Shown: one piece after another, positions 1-7,066 of the stretch | Numbering within the stretch: position 1 is the stretch's first letter | Layout of the letters: each line of letters opens with the position of its first letter | NCBI GenBank assembly: GCA_937927905.1 | Contig: CALFWP010000151.1 | Span: 1-10,909 of the forward strand | DNA from: an uncultured Neomegalonema sp. | GTDB taxonomy: Bacteria > Pseudomonadota > Alphaproteobacteria > Rhodobacterales > Rhodobacteraceae | DNA length: 10,909 nucleotides | Direction: 5' to 3' | The notes under the pieces: model-generated | Database searches by the model: none | What the model was told of the DNA's origin: nothing | The model's input: the letters and a program-made list of their open reading frames with translations, nothing else | Translations under genes and position numbers: made by a program

Positions 1-262
1 ACCCTGCTACAAAATGTAGCGCACCACATCACCCGCAGCCACTACTCTTAGGCTATGAATTTCAAAATCCGCAAGTGCTTTTTCAGGGTGTGATGGCCAC
101 CGGGTAAACGTCAAAATCAGACCGGTTCGCGAAGCTGTTTATTTATAATCATTTCCGGATCACCGTCCCGTGATGGCACGGTTCAGATTTTTTTAACCAT
201 GACAGTTTACCTTTTCTGGGGATGGCAAGACAGATCAGTTTTTATCGTCTAAGGTGAATTTT
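1..262. other. Left-end intergenic stretch with small dyads
   Basis: I see no convincing complete gene here. A frame open from the left edge to a stop at 105-107 (+) could be the last 34 codons of a gene lying outside, but it has no recognisable family signature. Structures visible: a short inverted repeat GCTAC-AAAAT-GTAGC at 6-20, a TATAAT hexamer at 144-149 without a good -35 partner, and a hairpin followed by seven T residues at 162-194 (listed separately). The stretch probably holds the promoter and leader of the receiver-like gene that follows. Confidence 0.4.
162..194 (+). terminator. Possible terminator or leader hairpin
   Basis: ACCGT at 162-166 pairs with ACGGT at 178-182. Two further C-G pairs (167-168 with 175-176) extend the stem around a one-base bulge. 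Five bases after the stem is a run of seven T (188-194). The shape fits a weak Rho-independent terminator on the plus strand, either for a transcript entering from the left or as a leader element before the gene at 263. The stem is short and a competing pairing (ATCAC with GTGAT) exists, so confidence is low. Confidence 0.3.
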
Positions 263-745
263 GTGACGCATTCTCCAGTTATAATTGTAGATTCAGATCA
301 GAATCGGCGGCGGACACTTTCGCTGCTTACACACACCGCGACACGCATCAAAGTGGACAGTTTTCCTGTTCTATCCGCAGCATTCCCCGGGTTCTGCGAA
401 CCGGTTGCACGATTGTTACCTGTTGATACAAGATTATTTATCTGCCCGTGGGATGAAGGGGGAGAGGGCCTGATTCTCGAACGGATTGTTCATCGCGGAC
501 CAGGGCCTGCTCTGCTTATCCTGTGTGACGAGATTACACCGTCGCGTATTTCGCTCAGTCAAAAAGCGGGGAGCACCCATCTGATACCCAGTAATCCTCT
601 GAACATGAACGCGTTGCGTACAAGGATCCTTCTGTCACTTGAGGGACCTTCAACTCTCGCAGAACGCATTTCGCGCTCCGGTACTGCCCTGCAGGACGCT
701 TTGCAAAGTTTCCCGTCACTCAGAAAACGCCTCGCGGTGTATTGA
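263..745 (+). CDS. Degenerate CheY-like receiver-domain protein
   Basis: The 160-residue product has the outline of a response-regulator receiver domain and nothing else. There is a first beta strand ending in an acidic pair (PVIIVDSD, D10 and D12), a third strand (RLFI, about 57-60), a fourth (ALLIL, about 83-87), and a final NPLN that replaces the usual KPF turn (about 111-114). The phosphorylation machinery appears lost: the aspartate position reads Cys (C61, with D64 three residues on), the Ser/Thr position reads Cys (C88), and the conserved Lys reads Asn (N111). It is therefore probably a pseudo-receiver acting by protein contact, not phosphotransfer. No output domain follows; a short basic helical tail ends the protein. 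I chose the GTG at 263 because AAGG at 251-254 sits 8 bases upstream; a GTG at 254 in the same frame lacks usable spacing. The next gene lies 176 bp downstream on the same strand. The fold assignment is by eye. Confidence 0.6.
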   Translation: MTHSPVIIVDSDQNRRRTLSLLTHTATRIKVDSFPVLSAAFPGFCEPVARLLPVDTRLFICPWDEGGEGLILERIVHRGPGPALLILCDEITPSRISLSQKAGSTHLIPSNPLNMNALRTRILLSLEGPSTLAERISRSGTALQDALQSFPSLRKRLAVY

Positions 746-921
746 TTTCTATATACAACATACAGAAGCGAGATCATGCGATCACGAGGCGCAGGTTTCA
801 TGGGTAGGCCGAGCGGATTAAGATAAAACACTGTAAATTATAGATAACTGTCCATATTCGCCAGACTTCATTAAGTGCGGTGCGTTATTGTAGGGGTCTA
901 GAATGAAATCGGGGGATTTCA

Positions 922-1452
922 ATGCGGGACACCAGACATACGAAATATGCGCAGCATAATGCGGTGCTACTCGATACAAGAATTTTGCGTTACATGCTGC
1001 AGGAAACAATCGACCTGCTCGATGTCTCCGCTGTTCATGCCGATGAAGCCTGTTCCAGCACTGATGCGGCCATGGCACTGACACGCATCGATTGGATGCT
1101 GATGGATGTGTTCAATTGGCTGACCGCACAGATGCGCAGCCATGATCAACGCAGCGGAGGCCACAACGGCATTGATCCGATCGGCGACCCTGTCTCCATA
1201 GTAGGAATCGATCAGGACCGGTTGAGTGACAGTTTGCGCGACTATGTACGCACTGCAGACAGGCTGCATATGCGCGTCAGAAACCTTGATACGCTGATGA
1301 GAGAGGCCGCACAAAACGCGTTAAAAGGACGCACCCGCAGCAATGATAGCGTTGTACTCAATATCTTCGGAGACCCTGTTGCGGAAGTCACAACCATCAA
1401 TCCGGTTGTCAAATCGCAACTGCGCCTCAGAACCGCCTTCGCAACGGGTTAA
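922..1452 (+). CDS. RcdA-like (DUF1465-like) helical protein
   Basis: This 176-residue cytoplasmic protein has no signal peptide or membrane segment. Two stretches resemble the alphaproteobacterial DUF1465/RcdA family. One is a helix pair at about 22-70 (YMLQETIDLLD, then ALTRIDWMLMDVFNWL), which lines up with the family's 'VEETAAYL' and 'MRLTTRLMQLASWLL' regions. The other is a helix at about 101-126 (LRDYVRTADRLHMRVRNLD), which lines up with 'LRxLIxxSLRLQxRVRxLD'. RcdA in Caulobacter is an adaptor that helps ClpXP degrade CtrA and other substrates during the cell cycle. A tail of about 50 residues after the last helix is not one I recognise. The ATG at 922 is preceded by GGGGGA at 911-916, a good ribosome binding site. 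Neighbours are the pseudo-receiver upstream and an IalB-family gene 72 bp downstream, all on the same strand. The coding region is clear; the family call is a distant match by eye. Confidence 0.5.
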   Translation: MRDTRHTKYAQHNAVLLDTRILRYMLQETIDLLDVSAVHADEACSSTDAAMALTRIDWMLMDVFNWLTAQMRSHDQRSGGHNGIDPIGDPVSIVGIDQDRLSDSLRDYVRTADRLHMRVRNLDTLMREAAQNALKGRTRSNDSVVLNIFGDPVAEVTTINPVVKSQLRLRTAFATG

Positions 1453-1460
1453 CCATGTGC

Positions 1461-1490
1461 TTCAATTCGGTGTTCAGGGCCGGGTATAAA
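1461..1490 (+). promoter_or_regulatory. Possible promoter of the IalB-family gene
   Basis: A TATAAA -10-like hexamer lies at 1485-1490, with a weak TTCAAT -35-like hexamer at 1461-1466, 18 bases apart. A start near 1497 would give a leader of about 28 bases before the GTG at 1525. The -35 match is poor, so this rests mainly on the -10 element and its position between two genes. Confidence 0.3.
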
Positions 1491-1524
1491 AGACCGTCCC
1501 TTATGAACCATTGGAGAAGCCGCC

Positions 1525-2151
1525 GTGATCCGACTTTCAGCCCTTAGCCTCGCCCTGTTGACAACATCTGTTCTTGCGCAGGAAACACAGCAACAAAGCA
1601 TCATTCCGCTGACAGGCACAGGCACTTATGAAACCGTTCCACTGGACGGGTACGTCACACAGCCCGGCCAGCCGGTGCCCGCACAGCCGCAACAAACGGG
1701 CGCATATGTACAGAGCGGCACCGGACCCGCATTGAAAGCACGGCACGGGGATTGGGAAATCCGCTGTGTAAACGGCAATGACTGCGTTATGACACAGCTC
1801 CACCGGCGTTCCGAACAATCGGCCGATGCTGTGTTCACGATTATCAAAACCGAGGGCCTGAATACGGAAGACGGCCTGCCTGTTGAAGCCTTTGCCGAAA
1901 TTGTTGTGCCGTTAGGCGTTTATCTGCCGGGAGGCCTGGGGCTGAAAGTTGATCAGAAACCGGCGCAGGCCGCACCCTTCGAACGCTGTATTGATGCCGG
2001 ATGTGTTGTGCGCGCGCCGCTTTCAGCAGAACTTCTGACCAATATGCGGGCCGGAAACATCGCCAATATTGTCGTCTTCGGCGCACCGGACCAACCTGTC
2101 CAAATCCCGATATCTCTGTCCGGCTTTACCGCGGCATTCAGCGCGCTTTAG
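1525..2151 (+). CDS. Invasion-associated locus B (IalB) family protein
   Basis: The 208-residue product is an exported protein of the IalB family (Pfam PF06776), named after a Bartonella factor linked to erythrocyte invasion but common in free-living alphaproteobacteria, where its role is unclear. Residues 1-18 form a signal peptide (hydrophobic ALSLALLTTSVLA, likely cut before QE). A Gln/Pro/Thr-rich linker runs to about 70. The family domain follows: HGDWEIRC (C81), a second Cys at 87, the signature LGVYLPGGLGLKVD (130-143), RCIDAGC (C155, C160), MRAG (174-177) and the C-terminal IPISLSGFTAAF. Four cysteines suggest two disulfides in the periplasm. The GTG start is supported by GGAG at 1513-1516, 8 bases upstream. 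It lies 72 bp after the RcdA-like gene and may have its own promoter. I infer a periplasmic or envelope-associated location and do not infer pathogenicity. Confidence 0.9.
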   Translation: MIRLSALSLALLTTSVLAQETQQQSIIPLTGTGTYETVPLDGYVTQPGQPVPAQPQQTGAYVQSGTGPALKARHGDWEIRCVNGNDCVMTQLHRRSEQSADAVFTIIKTEGLNTEDGLPVEAFAEIVVPLGVYLPGGLGLKVDQKPAQAAPFERCIDAGCVVRAPLSAELLTNMRAGNIANIVVFGAPDQPVQIPISLSGFTAAFSAL

Positions 2152-2390
2152 AAGTGCCGGTACGAAAATCAGCCCTAACCCGAAACACACCGGAATCGAG
2201 CGCTGGTTGCCCGCTGATAAAGTTCTGAAGGACAAAATTTATTTCCTAAAAAAGCAATCAGCCAAAAGCTGAAAAGCAATTTTAAAGGATATTGCACACC
2301 CCGGAAAATGCATCCCGATAGGAGTAAACCCGAAATTTGATTATGCGAACCCGCAGGGTCAGCGTAATCAGGCGGTGAAGGGGATCAACC
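2152..2390. other. Intergenic region before the MFS gene
   Basis: No gene is supported here. The right half is AT-rich. It contains two direct copies of AAAAGCAAT (2250-2258 and 2272-2280, 22 bp apart) flanking a small hairpin (TCAGC 2258-2262 with GCTGA 2268-2272). A TTGCAC hexamer at about 2293 could be a -35 element, but I cannot pair it with a convincing -10. An AAGGGGA ribosome binding site at 2377-2383 serves the next gene. Confidence 0.4.
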
Positions 2391-3599
2391 ATGAAAGAAC
2401 AGCAACGCACGGATACCCTGTTCCCGATACTTATCGCGACATCCGTTATTTTGCTGGTAGGGTTCGGAATCCGCGCATCGTTCGGTGTGTTTCAGGTTCC
2501 CGTTGCCGAAACGTTTGACTGGCCGCGCAGTGACTTTTCCATGGCCATTGCCGTTCAGAACCTGGCCTGGGGCATCGGACAGCCGCTGTTCGGAATGCTG
2601 GCGGAAAAATACGGAGACCGCAAAGCGATTATACTGGGCGCGGTGACCTATGCGGCGGGCCTGATGATTGCCGCGCATGCAGGGACACCGTTCGGACAGA
2701 TCATGAGTTCCGGTGTTCTCGTCGGCCTCGGCGTCGCAGGGACCGGTTTCGGTGTGATTCTCGCCATTGTCGGCCGTGCGGCCAGCCCTGAAAAGCGGTC
2801 GATGGCCCTTGGTATTGCAACCGCTGCGGGGTCCTCCGGACAGGTTCTGATCCCGCCGCTGACACAATTTCTGGAAAGCCGGTTCGGATGGGATTCAACG
2901 ATGATGATCCTGTCTGTAGCAGTTCTGGCAACACTGTTTGTTTTGCCTTATCTCAAGACATCGCCGCCCGCACATGTGACCCGCGCCGCCGCCGAAGAAA
3001 CCCTGTGGCAGGTTCTGGGCCGTGCATCGCGTGATCCGAACTATATTCTGTTATTCCTCGGGTTTTTTTCCTGCGGATACCAGCTGGCATTCATCACGGC
3101 ACACTTTCCCGCTTATGTGACGGAGGTTTGCGGCTCTGCAGCACTTGGGGCCGCCTCGCTGACCCTGATCGGGATTACCAATATTTTCGGCACGTTGCTC
3201 GCCGGAAAGCTTGGCGGGATTTACCGGCGAAAGATGCTGTTATCACTGATCTACGCATTGCGCACGGTGATTGCCGCCGCTTTTATCCTCCTGCCGCCCA
3301 GCCCGCTGACCGTAATTATTTTCAGCCTGTCCATGGGCGCACTCTGGCTCGCGACGGTGCCGCTGACCAGCGGCCTGATCGGGTATCTTTACGGCATGAA
3401 ATACATGGGCACGCTTTACGGCTTTGTGTTCCTCAGCCATCAGCTTGGCGGATTTTTAGGCGTATATCTGGGCGGAACGCTCTACGACGCATACGGATCT
3501 TATGATGTTGTCTGGTGGATCGGCATCGGAGTCGGAGCTTTTTCAGCGCTGGCACATCTGCCGATCCGTGAAGAGCGGCAGAATCTTGCTACGGCTTAA
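2391..3599 (+). CDS. Major facilitator superfamily transporter
   Basis: A 402-residue inner-membrane permease with about twelve hydrophobic helices in two halves, separated by a polar cytoplasmic loop at about 190-210 (KTSPPAHVTRAAAEETLW). The first helix carries an Arg and the stretch RASFGVFQVPVAE, typical of MFS members resembling monocarboxylate or oxalate/formate porters. Between helices 2 and 3 is the MFS motif-A loop GMLAEKYGDRK (about 68-78), with Glu where Asp is usual. In the second half the equivalent loop is GKLGGIYRRK. These features show a secondary, probably ion-coupled, transporter; the substrate cannot be read from sequence. The ATG at 2391 follows an AAGGGGA ribosome binding site by 7 bases. 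The gene stands alone on this strand and converges on the PBP4-like gene, their ends being only 6 bp apart with no visible terminator between them. Confidence 0.9.
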   Translation: MKEQQRTDTLFPILIATSVILLVGFGIRASFGVFQVPVAETFDWPRSDFSMAIAVQNLAWGIGQPLFGMLAEKYGDRKAIILGAVTYAAGLMIAAHAGTPFGQIMSSGVLVGLGVAGTGFGVILAIVGRAASPEKRSMALGIATAAGSSGQVLIPPLTQFLESRFGWDSTMMILSVAVLATLFVLPYLKTSPPAHVTRAAAEETLWQVLGRASRDPNYILLFLGFFSCGYQLAFITAHFPAYVTEVCGSAALGAASLTLIGITNIFGTLLAGKLGGIYRRKMLLSLIYALRTVIAAAFILLPPSPLTVIIFSLSMGALWLATVPLTSGLIGYLYGMKYMGTLYGFVFLSHQLGGFLGVYLGGTLYDAYGSYDVVWWIGIGVGAFSALAHLPIREERQNLATA

Positions 3600-3605
3600 G
3601 GTCGC

Positions 3606-5438
3606 TTATTCCACGGGCTGTGTAGCGTGCCCCACAAGCACAGGCTGTTCCGCAGACAAACTGACCGTAACCGGCGAAACAGACAGAACACCGGAAGCGT
3701 AAATCTCTCCATCGCTCTCCGGTTCCAGCAGCGATATAACATCTTCATCCTGACGGGTTTCATCGGGAGTTCCGACGTATACCACCTCTGCAACAGGAGC
3801 CGCATAGACTGCAGGTTCGATATGTACGACTCCGTCCTCAAAGGCAAAGTCATCCGTCAGGACCGGAGCATCAAAAACCGCAAGTTCAGAAATCAGCATT
3901 TTCTCTTCAACCCGTTCAGAAGCCACGGCAACAACCGGGTGAGCAGGCAGAGGGTCCCCCTCGGAACGTACCGGCTCCATAGTAGCACCTATGTATGTGT
4001 ACGGTGCTGTTGTTGTCCCTTCAGCAACGGCCACGATCAGGTTCTGAGCGGATGTGTCCTGTCCCGCTGTGTCCGTCACCGGTAAGGTCACGTCCGGCTC
4101 GGCACCGGCAACATATGTTTCTGCCGGAGTGCCGTTCCAGTAATCCACAACCCATTCACTGAGAACAGATTGTTCAAGCTGACGCGCCTTACGCATCCAG
4201 CCACGGCTGTTCAATCCGCCAACACCGCTATCCACACGATCCCGTTGCCGCCGGTCATCAGACATGATCGCAAAAATCATCTCACGGCCGCCAACGGTCA
4301 GAAATCCCCCGTAGCCGCGAACAAACTTCAGCGTTCCGAACTTGCCCCGCAGGTCATAAGCCTGATACCCGCCGGGTTTGTTTTCATAATGTAAATCCGA
4401 AAATGTACGGCCAAAGCGCAAATATCCATGGCGCAGAATATGTGCGATCTGGCGGGGTGTTGCGCGGGATTTTGTACTCAGTCCGGAATGGTTCGCAAGA
4501 TGGAAACCGCGCCAGCCCTGGCCGCCAATACCGTCAATTTCCGCCTTAAGCCACTCAGTCGTCATGCGTGCCGCATCATTCATTGAGCGGGGGACATTGC
4601 CACCAGCGCGCGCAGACAGCAACCCGATCGACTCAGCGGTCAGATTGGTCGATCTGCGCATCATTTCCCGGATAATCTGCGAGACGGGCGCGCTTTTATG
4701 GACCGCAATATCCTTTCCGGTGCCAAGGGCCGGACTGTCCGCAGATTCCGGGGGCGGCATCCTGATACCTTCATGATGGGCATAAAATCTCAGCATCCGT
4801 GCAGCAAGTTTACCGGGTTTTCTGACGACGCGGCGCGTATCGCCGCTTCCTCTGAGATTAAAGTCGATGTTCAGGCCGCTGACCGGCGGATTATAAACTG
4901 TGCCCGCCGGTTGTGCCCTGTCTATAACTGACGATGTCGGCACTGCACCGGCATCATAGGTAAAACGTCCAGCAACACGCGTCACGCCGGACGCTTTCAG
5001 CTGCATGACCAGATCTTTAATATCCGCTTTCATAAGACTCGGGTCGCCGCTGCCGACCAGACTTATATTACCCTCCAGTACTCCGTTCACAACATCCCCA
5101 TCCGCAACAAGGCGGGTTTCAAACCGCTCGTCCGTACCAAGAGCGTCAAGGGCTTTTAATGTCGTCGGAATTTTTGAAAGAGAGGCCGGAATAAACAATG
5201 CGTCCGCATTATCTTCCGACAGGACATCTCCGGTCATCGCGTCCAGCAGGATATACCCGTTACGGGTTGCGGGTTGCAGTGCCGGCGCATCTGTCACTTC
5301 CGCCTGTACAGCTTCGGGATCTACAGTCGCCGACACTGCATCAGAGGGCTGCAGTGCCAATAACGCAGCTGCAATCAATGCGCTACATACAGTTGAAGGA
5401 AAGAATTTTGTGACTTCAAATCCAGTGATCAACTTCAC
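3606..5438 (-). CDS. dacB: PBP4-type (S13) D-Ala-D-Ala peptidase, variant
   Basis: The 610-residue product belongs to peptidase family S13 (PBP4/DacB), periplasmic serine enzymes that trim D-Ala from peptidoglycan stem peptides and cut 4-3 crosslinks. Residues 1-36 look like a signal peptide (hydrophobic CSALIAAALLALQ, likely cut after AVSA). The SxxK motif is IPASLSK (nucleophile S86, K89) and SxN is STN (263-265). The third motif, normally KTG, reads KFG (366-368) in the context GKFGTLKFV. The 'GSGLS' segment reads HSGLS (317-321). The insert between SxxK and SxN is about 175 residues, including the usual 'SLVGSGDPSL'. The catalytic part ends near 436; a Thr/Val/Glu-rich acidic tail of about 174 residues follows, which I do not recognise. 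The GTG start has GAGG (5447-5450) 8 bases upstream. The family is sure; activity is uncertain because of the KTG change. Confidence 0.9.
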   Translation of the reverse strand: MKLITGFEVTKFFPSTVCSALIAAALLALQPSDAVSATVDPEAVQAEVTDAPALQPATRNGYILLDAMTGDVLSEDNADALFIPASLSKIPTTLKALDALGTDERFETRLVADGDVVNGVLEGNISLVGSGDPSLMKADIKDLVMQLKASGVTRVAGRFTYDAGAVPTSSVIDRAQPAGTVYNPPVSGLNIDFNLRGSGDTRRVVRKPGKLAARMLRFYAHHEGIRMPPPESADSPALGTGKDIAVHKSAPVSQIIREMMRRSTNLTAESIGLLSARAGGNVPRSMNDAARMTTEWLKAEIDGIGGQGWRGFHLANHSGLSTKSRATPRQIAHILRHGYLRFGRTFSDLHYENKPGGYQAYDLRGKFGTLKFVRGYGGFLTVGGREMIFAIMSDDRRQRDRVDSGVGGLNSRGWMRKARQLEQSVLSEWVVDYWNGTPAETYVAGAEPDVTLPVTDTAGQDTSAQNLIVAVAEGTTTAPYTYIGATMEPVRSEGDPLPAHPVVAVASERVEEKMLISELAVFDAPVLTDDFAFEDGVVHIEPAVYAAPVAEVVYVGTPDETRQDEDVISLLEPESDGEIYASGVLSVSPVTVSLSAEQPVLVGHATQPVE

Positions 5439-5656
5439 AGTGCCCGCCTCGTTGTTACTGCGGACATTGTATTGATCTTAGGTTGATAAAATATTTTTGA
5501 ATGCACTTAATAAATGACTAATCATATCTGCAGGGCATAACGTAATCATTGGTCACTGCTGAAATCGTGACGTCGGGCACATCGCCCTTATAGTGACAAT
5601 ACGCCTTTAGCGTTCATATACTGTATCGCATCATTTACTTCAGCGAGTGGCATACC
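5439..5656. promoter_or_regulatory. Divergent intergenic regulatory region
   Basis: This AT-rich 218-bp gap separates the PBP4-like gene (leftward) from the DUF3179 gene (rightward) and must carry promoters for both. A plausible rightward promoter is listed separately. An inverted repeat GTCAC (5552-5556) and GTGAC (5567-5571) with a 10-base spacer lies upstream of it, and a third GTGAC (5593-5597) overlaps the -35 element, so a regulator binding this dyad is possible. A short hairpin GGGC-ACATC-GCCC lies at 5575-5587. I could not pick a leftward promoter with confidence. Confidence 0.45.
5593..5622 (+). promoter_or_regulatory. Sigma70-like promoter of the DUF3179 gene
   Basis: GTGACA (5593-5598, five of six to TTGACA) and TATACT (5617-5622, five of six to TATAAT) are separated by 18 bases. 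A start near 5629 would give a leader of about 28 bases before the ATG at 5657. The spacing and position are right; this has not been scored against background. Confidence 0.45.
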
Positions 5657-7042
5657 ATGCGAACAGCAGCAGTTTATCCGACGATCAGGGTTTTTGCGTT
5701 CTGCCTGACACTGTTTTTAATGGCCGCGCCAGGTCATACGAAAACACTGTCCGATGCTGATATTTCTGGCCTTTCATTACAGGTTTTCGCCAGCCACGGC
5801 GCTGAGCGGCAAAAGGCCGTGGATGCTCTGATTGCCACCGGCGACAAAAGCCTTATCCCGACCTTTGTGCTGGCCATGCGCCTGACCGGTGACGACCCCG
5901 CGATCAGGGATGCTCTGAAAGCGCTGACCGGAACGGAGTTCGGGACATGGCATGACGCCTATGAGTGGCAAGAGATACATCCCGAAATTACTCCTCACCC
6001 GTCATTCCGTCCGCTGAAACTGAAATTCATCACCAATACGGATGAGCGGTTCGCCGCGTTTTTCAACGGCCCCGGCACAGCACGGACGGAGATGAAAATC
6101 CGGCTGGAGGAAATTGTCTGGGGCGGTGTCCTGGTCGATGGCATCCCGCCGCTGGACCGACCGGAAATGACCAGCGCCGCAGACGCGGAGTATCTGACCG
6201 CAGAGGACCTTGTCTTCGGCGTTAATATCAATGGCGATGCCCGTGCCTATCCCCTGCGCATCATGGGCTGGCATGAAATGATGAATGACGAGGTCGGCGG
6301 CGTGCCGGTCGCCCTGGCATATTGCACATTATGTGCCGCCGGAATTTTATTCGAAACCCGCCCGCACGACCGTGAAGAGGCATTTATCTTCAGCTCTTCA
6401 GGCCTGCTCTACCGGTCCAACAAGCTTATGTATGATCGCGGCACGAACAGTCTTTGGAACCAGTTCACGGGGAAACCGGTAAGCGGCATACTGGCCCATA
6501 GCGGCACGGCTCTGAAAACCCGGCCTATCGTGACAACCTCCTGGGATGATTGGCGGAAGGCCCATCCGCAGACCACAGTGCTGTCGCTGGAAACCGGATG
6601 GATACGGGATTACGGACCGGGCGTGACCTATCAGGAATATTTCGCCAGTCCCGATCTGATGTTTCCCTCCCGTGCCGGAGATGAAACCCGTGGAAACCGC
6701 AAGGATTATGTATTCGGCATCAGAGGGTTCGCCGCTGCGAAAGCCTGGCCGGTTGAAGCATTCCGCACGCAACCGGTGATCAATGACCGCGTCGGCGGGC
6801 AGGATGTTGTGCTCATCGGCAATGCCGAAACCCGCACTGTACGGGCCTATGAAAGAGGTGAAGAGGTTTTCTCACCGGAAGGCGGGGGTCTGAAAAGCCG
6901 CTCGGAACACTGGCGTATAAAAGAGGAGTTTCTGGTTTCAGAAACCGGCAAACGCCTGCCCCGAATCAGCGGTCATATCTCATACTGGTTTGCCTGGGAC
7001 AGCTACAACGGTGTTAAAAGTGAGCTATACACGCCGGACTGA
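5657..7042 (+). CDS. Exported DUF3179 domain protein
   Basis: The 461-residue product has an N-terminal signal peptide (VFAFCLTLFLMAAPGHT, cut near 28). A short helical segment of HEAT-like appearance (about 45-90, QKAVDALIATGDKSLIPTFV) follows, and then the DUF3179 domain. Family hallmarks are WGGVLVDGIPPLDRP (155-169), NGDARAYPLRIMGWHE (192-207), DEVGGVPVALAYCTLC (211-226), SSGLLYRSNKLMYDR (247-261) and SLWNQFTGKPVSG (265-277). The paired cysteines C223 and C226, plus H206 and E207, look like a conserved metal or redox centre, but the family's biochemical role is not known to me and I do not assign one. Most family members I recall read CPLC with Gly next; here it is CTLCAA. The ATG start has only a weak GAGTGG ribosome site at 5644-5649. 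The gene is divergent from the PBP4-like gene and convergent with lpxD, 24 bp away. Confidence 0.88.
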   Translation: MRTAAVYPTIRVFAFCLTLFLMAAPGHTKTLSDADISGLSLQVFASHGAERQKAVDALIATGDKSLIPTFVLAMRLTGDDPAIRDALKALTGTEFGTWHDAYEWQEIHPEITPHPSFRPLKLKFITNTDERFAAFFNGPGTARTEMKIRLEEIVWGGVLVDGIPPLDRPEMTSAADAEYLTAEDLVFGVNINGDARAYPLRIMGWHEMMNDEVGGVPVALAYCTLCAAGILFETRPHDREEAFIFSSSGLLYRSNKLMYDRGTNSLWNQFTGKPVSGILAHSGTALKTRPIVTTSWDDWRKAHPQTTVLSLETGWIRDYGPGVTYQEYFASPDLMFPSRAGDETRGNRKDYVFGIRGFAAAKAWPVEAFRTQPVINDRVGGQDVVLIGNAETRTVRAYERGEEVFSPEGGGLKSRSEHWRIKEEFLVSETGKRLPRISGHISYWFAWDSYNGVKSELYTPD

Positions 7043-7066
7043 CAGCACACAGGCGGATCGTGGTCC

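Noticed and set aside
3..107. Frame open from the left edge on the plus strand, 34 codons to a stop
   Set aside because: No start inside the window, no recognisable motif and too short to tell from chance.
903..959. Short plus-strand ORF starting at ATG 903, overlapping the RcdA-like gene start
   Set aside because: About 18 codons, in another frame, with no ribosome site; the ATG at 922 has a clear one.
4564..5475. Long plus-strand open frames opposite the PBP4-like gene
   Set aside because: They are antisense to a gene with clear S13 motifs and show low-complexity Arg/Ser/Pro composition typical of shadow frames.
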